From NCBI GenBank assembly GCA_963819785.1, contig CAWFXW010000037.1, positions 682,001-746,000 of the forward strand: DNA of 64,000 bases, read 5' to 3'. Shown one piece after another: positions 59,961 to 64,000 of the stretch. The translations under genes were made by a program, and so were the position numbers. Origin of the DNA: Palsa-504 sp963819785 (GTDB lineage: Bacteria; Actinomycetota; Actinomycetes; Streptosporangiales; Streptosporangiaceae). The notes beneath the pieces were generated by a model. That model did not search any database. It was not told the DNA's origin and saw nothing but the letters and a program-made list of their open reading frames with translations. How positions within the stretch are numbered: the first letter of the stretch is position 1; each line of letters begins with the position of its first letter.

Positions 59961-61196
59961 GTGCCACTGGTAAACAAAGTCCAGCGCCGGGGGTTCGCGG
60001 CGCGGCGCGCACCCGATGACCCGGCCCGGTTGTTCGCGGCCCGGGTCGCACTGTGCGCGGTGTTCGCGGCCCACGGGTTCATCTTCGCCAGCTGGGCGGT
60101 CCGGGTACCAGCGGTCAAGGAACAGACCGGGGCCTCGTCCGCGGCCCTGGGGCTCGCGCTGCTCGGCCTGTCAGTCGGCGCGGTGGCCACGATGCTGATC
60201 GCCGGGGCGCTGTGCCGCCGGCTCGGCAGCCAGCGCGTCGCGGCGGGCTCGTGCGCGCTGCTCTCGGTGACCCTGGTGCTGCCCGGGCTGGCCAGGTCGA
60301 CGGTCACGCTGGGCCTGGCGCTGCTGGCCTTCGGAGCCGCCTACGGCTGTCTCAACGTGGCCATGAACAGTATCGCCGTGGACCTGGTGGCCGCGTTGCG
60401 GCGGCCGGTCATGCCGGGTTTCCACGCGGCGTGGAGCTTCGGCGGGCTGGCCGGGGCGGCCCTGGGCGGACTGCTCGCGCCGCACCTGTCCCCAGTCCGG
60501 CACCTGCTGCTGGTCGCGCTGGCCGGGCTGCTGGTCAGCGGCGTGGCCGGGCGTACCCTGCTGGCCTGCGCCCGCTGGCTGCCCGCGGGCCTCGCCCAGC
60601 CGGAACACGAGCCCCGGCCGGCCAAGGCCTGGCGCCGGGCGCTGACGACGGGCCGGGTCGTCGGGCTGTTCGGCCTGATCGCACTGTGCGCCGCGTATGA
60701 CGAGGGCGCCATCGGCGACTGGGGCGCGCTGCACCTGCGCCAGGACCTCGGCGCGGGCCCGGGGCTGGCCGCGGCGGGCTACGCGGCATTCGCCCTGGCC
60801 GAGGCGTGCGGACGGCTCGGCGGCACGTCGCTCCTGGAGCGGCTGGGACGGACCCGGGTTCTGGTCACGGGCGGCCTGACCGCCTGTGCCGGCATGCTCC
60901 TGGCCTCGCTGGCGCCGGACGTGTGGCTGGCCCTAATCGGGTTCGCGGCCACCGGGCTCGGACTGGCCAACTTGTTCCCGGCCGCCATCGCGCGGGCCGG
61001 GCTGCTGGCCGGATCCGACGGGGTGGCCCTGACCTCGATGCTCGGTTACAGCGGGTTCCTGCTCGGCCCGCCCGCGATCGGCTTCCTGGCCAGCGAGTCC
61101 GGGTTGCGCGCCGGCCTGACCACGCTCGCCTTCCTGGCCCTAGCCGCGGCCGTGATCGCCCGAATCAGCGATAGTGGTGAGGTCCGGGACGGCTAG
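59961..61196 (+). CDS. MFS transporter (YbjJ-like)
   Basis: 411 residues, twelve helices. MNSIAVDLVAALRRPVMPGFHAAWSFGGLAGAA has the helix 4-5 pattern of the YbjJ group, and the helix 8 stretch SLLERLGRTRVLVTGG shows the repeated MFS loop motif. Substrate unknown, probably sugar-like or a drug given the ROK neighbour. GTG 59961. Ends converging on whiA, overlapping it by 4 bases. Confidence 0.85.
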   Translation: MPLVNKVQRRGFAARRAPDDPARLFAARVALCAVFAAHGFIFASWAVRVPAVKEQTGASSAALGLALLGLSVGAVATMLIAGALCRRLGSQRVAAGSCALLSVTLVLPGLARSTVTLGLALLAFGAAYGCLNVAMNSIAVDLVAALRRPVMPGFHAAWSFGGLAGAALGGLLAPHLSPVRHLLLVALAGLLVSGVAGRTLLACARWLPAGLAQPEHEPRPAKAWRRALTTGRVVGLFGLIALCAAYDEGAIGDWGALHLRQDLGAGPGLAAAGYAAFALAEACGRLGGTSLLERLGRTRVLVTGGLTACAGMLLASLAPDVWLALIGFAATGLGLANLFPAAIARAGLLAGSDGVALTSMLGYSGFLLGPPAIGFLASESGLRAGLTTLAFLALAAAVIARISDSGEVRDG

Positions 61197-62182
61197 AGCA
61201 TGTCGGCGGTCAGGCAGGCCTCGGTGCTCGGGAGGCCCTGCTCGCCGGCCCGGCGGTCGGCCATGGCCAGCAGGCGGCGGATGCGGCCCGCGATGGCGTC
61301 CTTGGTCAGCGGCGGGTCGGCCAGCTGGCCGAGCTCCTCCAGGCTGGCCTGGCGGTGGGCCATCCGCAGCTGACCCGCCATGGTCAGGTGCTGCGGGGCG
61401 TCCGGGCCGAGGATCTCCAGCGCCCGTTCCACCCGCGCGCCGGCCGCCACCGCGGCCCGGGCGCTGCGGCGCAGGTTGGCGTCGTCGAAGTTGGCCAGCC
61501 GGTTCGCGGTCGCGCGGACTTCACGGCGCATCCGCCGCTCCTCCCAGGCCAGCACCGCCTGATGGGCGCCGAGCCGGGTCAGCATGGCGGCGATCGCCTC
61601 GCCGTCCCTGATCACCACGCGGTCCACGCCACGCACGTCACGCGCCTTGGCATGTATCTTCAACCGCCGGGCCGCGCCGACCAGGGCCAGCGCGGCCTCG
61701 GAACCCGGGCAGGTGATCTCGAGCGCCATCGACCGGCCCGGCTCAGTCAGCGACCCGTGGGCCAGGAACGCGCCGCGCCAGGCGGCCTCGCAGTCGCAGG
61801 TGGCACCGGACACCACCTGCCGGGGCAGGCCGCGCACCGGGCGGCCGTGGTTGTCGATCAGCCCGGCTTGGCGGGCCAATGTCTCACCAGCCTGGCCCTT
61901 GTCCACCCGGACCAGGTAGCGGTTGCCCTTGCGCAGGCCGCTCGGCGCCAGGACCAGGAAATCGGCCGGATGCCCGAACACCTCGGTGATGCTGGCCCGC
62001 AGCCGCCGGGCCGCCGCGCCGGTGTCTAGTTCCGCCTCGATGACCACCCGGCCTTCGGCCAGGTGCAGTCCGCCGGCGAATCTGAGCAGCGTGGAGACCT
62101 CCGCCTTGCGGCAGCACGGCTTGATCACCGTTACCCGGCTGAGCTCGTCCTTCACCACGCCGGTCATCGCCATCGGCGTCAC
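61193..62182 (-). CDS. whiA: Sporulation/cell-division regulator WhiA
   Basis: 329 residues. A LAGLIDADG-like N-terminal domain (STLLRFAGGLHLAEGRVVIE, then CDCEAAWRGAFLAHGSLTEP) and a C-terminal HTH (ASLEELGQLADPPLTKDAIA, then RIRRLLAMAD). In Streptomyces it activates sporulation genes with WhiB; it is found in nearly all Gram-positives. Overlaps yvcK by 4 bases. Start could be any of three Met codons within the first six residues. Confidence 0.95.
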   Translation of the reverse strand: MTPMAMTGVVKDELSRVTVIKPCCRKAEVSTLLRFAGGLHLAEGRVVIEAELDTGAAARRLRASITEVFGHPADFLVLAPSGLRKGNRYLVRVDKGQAGETLARQAGLIDNHGRPVRGLPRQVVSGATCDCEAAWRGAFLAHGSLTEPGRSMALEITCPGSEAALALVGAARRLKIHAKARDVRGVDRVVIRDGEAIAAMLTRLGAHQAVLAWEERRMRREVRATANRLANFDDANLRRSARAAVAAGARVERALEILGPDAPQHLTMAGQLRMAHRQASLEELGQLADPPLTKDAIAGRIRRLLAMADRRAGEQGLPSTEACLTADML

Positions 62183-63165
62183 TCCCCCCCACTTGGCCGG
62201 GCCATCGGACTGGCTTGCCGGAAAATCTGCTCGTACGCCCCCGCGAGCAGCTTGGGCTCGTGACGTGGCGTGCCGTCGGCCGCGGCCACGTCGGCCATCA
62301 CCAGCCGGGCTCCGAGCATGCTCGCGGCCTTCTCCAGGTCGGCCAGGTTACCTGCTCCCGCGGCTTTGGTGTCCGCGAGGACTACATCCACAGTAAGGGC
62401 CGGGGCGTGCGCGGTGAGGACTTCCAGGTGCTTGTGCGGCGAAAAGCCGGCCGTTTCGCCCGGCTGCGGCACGAGGTTGAGTACAACCAGCCGCCGCGCC
62501 GCGGTGACGTGCAACGCGGCCGCGAGCTCCGGGACGAGCAGGTGGGGCAGCACGCTGGTGAACCACGAACCAGGGCCGAACACCACCCAGTCGGCGTCGA
62601 GCACGGCCCGCACGGCCTCCGGCACGGCGGGCGGGTCGGGCGGCAGCAGCGTGATCGACCGGACCTGGCCCGGGGTCGTGGCGCACGCCGCCTGGCCCCG
62701 GACGGTGCTGGCCTGGCCCGGCTGGGCCGGGTCGGCGCCCACCACCTCGGCCACGATGTCCAGAGGCACCGCGGCCATGGGCAGCACCCGGCCACCGGTG
62801 CCGAGCAGCCGGCCCACCCAGTCCAGCCCGGCGACCGTGTCGCCGAGCAGGTCCCACAGCGCGACGATCAGCAGGTTGCCCACGGCATGACCGGCCAGGT
62901 CGCAGTCCCCGCCGAACCGGTGCTGGACGACCTGGCTCCAGGTGTTGCCCCATTCGTCGTCCCGGCACAGCGCGGCCAGCGCCATCCGCAGGTCCCCGGG
63001 CGGCAGGACGCCGTAGTCGTGCCGCAGCCTGCCGCTCGACCCGCCGTCGTCGGCCACCGTCACGATCGCGGTCAGGTCGTCGGTCACCCGGCGCAGCGCC
63101 CCGAGCGATGCGGCCAGCCCGTGCCCGCCGCCCAGGGCGACGGTCCGTAGCCCGGTCACGGTCAC
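62179..63165 (-). CDS. yvcK: YvcK/CofD-like gluconeogenesis factor
   Basis: About 328 residues. RTVALGGGHGLAASLGALRR, then AIVTVADDGGSSGRLR, and DADWVVFGPGSWFTSVLPHL are the family blocks; the fold binds UDP-sugars. It supports growth on gluconeogenic carbon and cell shape. GTG 63165 overlaps the rapZ stop (GTGA). The Arg-rich upstream extension in the same frame is not part of the protein. Confidence 0.94.
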   Translation of the reverse strand: MTVTGLRTVALGGGHGLAASLGALRRVTDDLTAIVTVADDGGSSGRLRHDYGVLPPGDLRMALAALCRDDEWGNTWSQVVQHRFGGDCDLAGHAVGNLLIVALWDLLGDTVAGLDWVGRLLGTGGRVLPMAAVPLDIVAEVVGADPAQPGQASTVRGQAACATTPGQVRSITLLPPDPPAVPEAVRAVLDADWVVFGPGSWFTSVLPHLLVPELAAALHVTAARRLVVLNLVPQPGETAGFSPHKHLEVLTAHAPALTVDVVLADTKAAGAGNLADLEKAASMLGARLVMADVAAADGTPRHEPKLLAGAYEQIFRQASPMARPSGGE

Positions 63166-64000
63166 TCCCGCCCCAGATCCCGGTGCACGACCTGGACGTC
63201 CACGCCGGCCAGGGCCGGATCTGCGGCCGCGGCCAGGCACGCCGCCAGCTGGTCGGCGATCGCGACGCTGCGGTGCTTGCCGCCGGTGCAGCCCACGGCC
63301 AAGGTCACGAACCGTTTCCCCTCGCGTTCGTAGCCGGGCAGAACCACCCGCAGCAGCTCGGTATAGTGCCGCAGCAGTTCCTCGGCGCCGGGCTGGGCAA
63401 GCACGTAGTCCCGTACCGGCGTGTCCTGCCCGGTCATCGGGGCGAGCTCGGGGATCCAGTGCGGGTTGGGCAGGAAACGGCAGTCCGCCACCATGTCGGC
63501 GTCGACCGGCAGGCCGTACTTGTAGCCGAACGAGATGAGCGACAGGCGCAGCCCGACCGCGGTCCCCCCGCCGAAGAAGTCCCTGATCCTGGCGCGCAGC
63601 TGGTGGACGTTGAGCCGGGACGTGTCGAGCACCAGGTCCGCGGCGCCGCGCACCTCGCGGAGCAGTTCGCGTTCGGCCACGATGCCGTCGGTGACCCGGC
63701 CGGTGCCCTGCAGCGGATGCGGTCGGCGCTCGCTGTCGAACCGGCGGACCAGCGTGTCGTCGGCCGCCTCCAGGAACACGATGCGCGCGGCCGCGCCGCG
63801 CGCGGCCAGTTCGCTGACGGCCGACTTCAGGTCGGTGCTGAACGCCAGGCTCCGGAAGTCGATGACCGCGGCCATCCGCGACACCGCTCCGTTGGTCCTG
63901 GCCGCCAGGTCGACCATGGTCGGCAGCAGCGTCGGGGGCAGGTTGTCCACCACGTACCAGCCGAGGTCTTCCAGCGCCTTGGCCGCGGTGGACCGGCCCG
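63162..64000 (-). CDS. rapZ: RNase adapter RapZ / YvcJ nucleotide-binding protein (partial)
   Basis: At least 279 residues visible; the 5' end with most of the P-loop lies beyond the window. The visible N-terminal part reads AGRSTAAKALEDLGWYVVDNLPP. The C-terminus has CTGGKHRSVAIADQLA, the conserved sugar/metabolite-binding motif. Binds ATP/GTP; its RNA-adapter role is known from enterics. Head of the rapZ-yvcK-whiA operon. Confidence 0.94.
   Translation of the reverse strand, partial: GRSTAAKALEDLGWYVVDNLPPTLLPTMVDLAARTNGAVSRMAAVIDFRSLAFSTDLKSAVSELAARGAAARIVFLEAADDTLVRRFDSERRPHPLQGTGRVTDGIVAERELLREVRGAADLVLDTSRLNVHQLRARIRDFFGGGTAVGLRLSLISFGYKYGLPVDADMVADCRFLPNPHWIPELAPMTGQDTPVRDYVLAQPGAEELLRHYTELLRVVLPGYEREGKRFVTLAVGCTGGKHRSVAIADQLAACLAAAADPALAGVDVQVVHRDLGRE

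Noticed and set aside
1..64000. CRISPR arrays, rRNA genes, replication origin
   Set aside because: No regularly spaced identical repeats, no rRNA-like sequence and no DnaA-box cluster were noticed anywhere in the window.

Overview
The window is GC-rich DNA from an actinobacterium. RbpA, a WhiB protein, WhiA, OpcA with glucose-6-phosphate dehydrogenase, an ECF42/DGPF pair, frequent GTG starts and 1-4 bp gene overlaps all point that way. The lineage looks like a filamentous or soil type, but I cannot name a genus.

Left end (1-5004) is accessory DNA. It holds a decapitated aminotransferase, a TnpB stub, an AraC stub, then a dense array of 25 confident plus 2 doubtful tRNA genes (1632-4410). The array is interrupted by long palindromes and ends beside an intein remnant whose extein frame is broken by a 5-bp duplication. 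From 5017 the chromosome is ordinary: an EamA exporter, heme a synthase, and the pentose-phosphate operon tkt-tal-zwf-opcA-pgl.

Right end (53.1-64 kb, minus strand) holds rapZ-yvcK-whiA, then gap-pgk-tpiA-secG, then rbpA. In Streptomyces-type genomes these glycolytic and pentose-phosphate blocks lie close together. Here about 39.5 kb (13.58-53.1 kb) separates pgl from rbpA/secG, and about 4.4 kb (ECF42 pair, ROK regulator, MFS) separates whiA from gap.

The intervening segment contains: a membrane glycosyltransferase-like protein, an acetate transporter, an MscS channel, a Tyr-rich repeat protein, whiB, an assimilatory sulfate-reduction operon (leader peptide, sirA, zinc-ribbon peptide, cysH, cbiX), glgX, a RibD-type reductase, an ABC transporter with a NarL-type two-component system, glutamate decarboxylase, a Ser/Thr kinase, paaZ, a bacterial microcompartment (BMC) operon, and an IS110 element.

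The standout is the BMC locus (37.1-51.3 kb). One minus-strand operon carries the aminoalcohol-phosphate route of mycobacterial/rhodococcal (RMM) compartments: aminotransferase-fold phospho-lyase, acylating aldehyde dehydrogenase, two tandem-domain shell proteins, a hexamer and a pentamer shell protein, APH-type kinase and SDR. It also carries a coenzyme-B12 diol dehydratase with fused large and medium subunits, its small subunit and its reactivase. A divergent APC permease probably imports the substrate. Both branches would deliver an aldehyde (probably propionaldehyde) to one dehydrogenase. That enzyme has a C-terminal amphipathic helix resembling a helix at the N-terminus of a small accessory protein, so both may be cargo-targeting tags.

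At least five otherwise intact conserved genes (eamA, tkt, sirA, the reactivase, tpiA) carry a +1 frameshift, each removable by deleting one T of a plus-strand TT followed by C. I treat these as probable systematic consensus errors and annotate the genes as single units.
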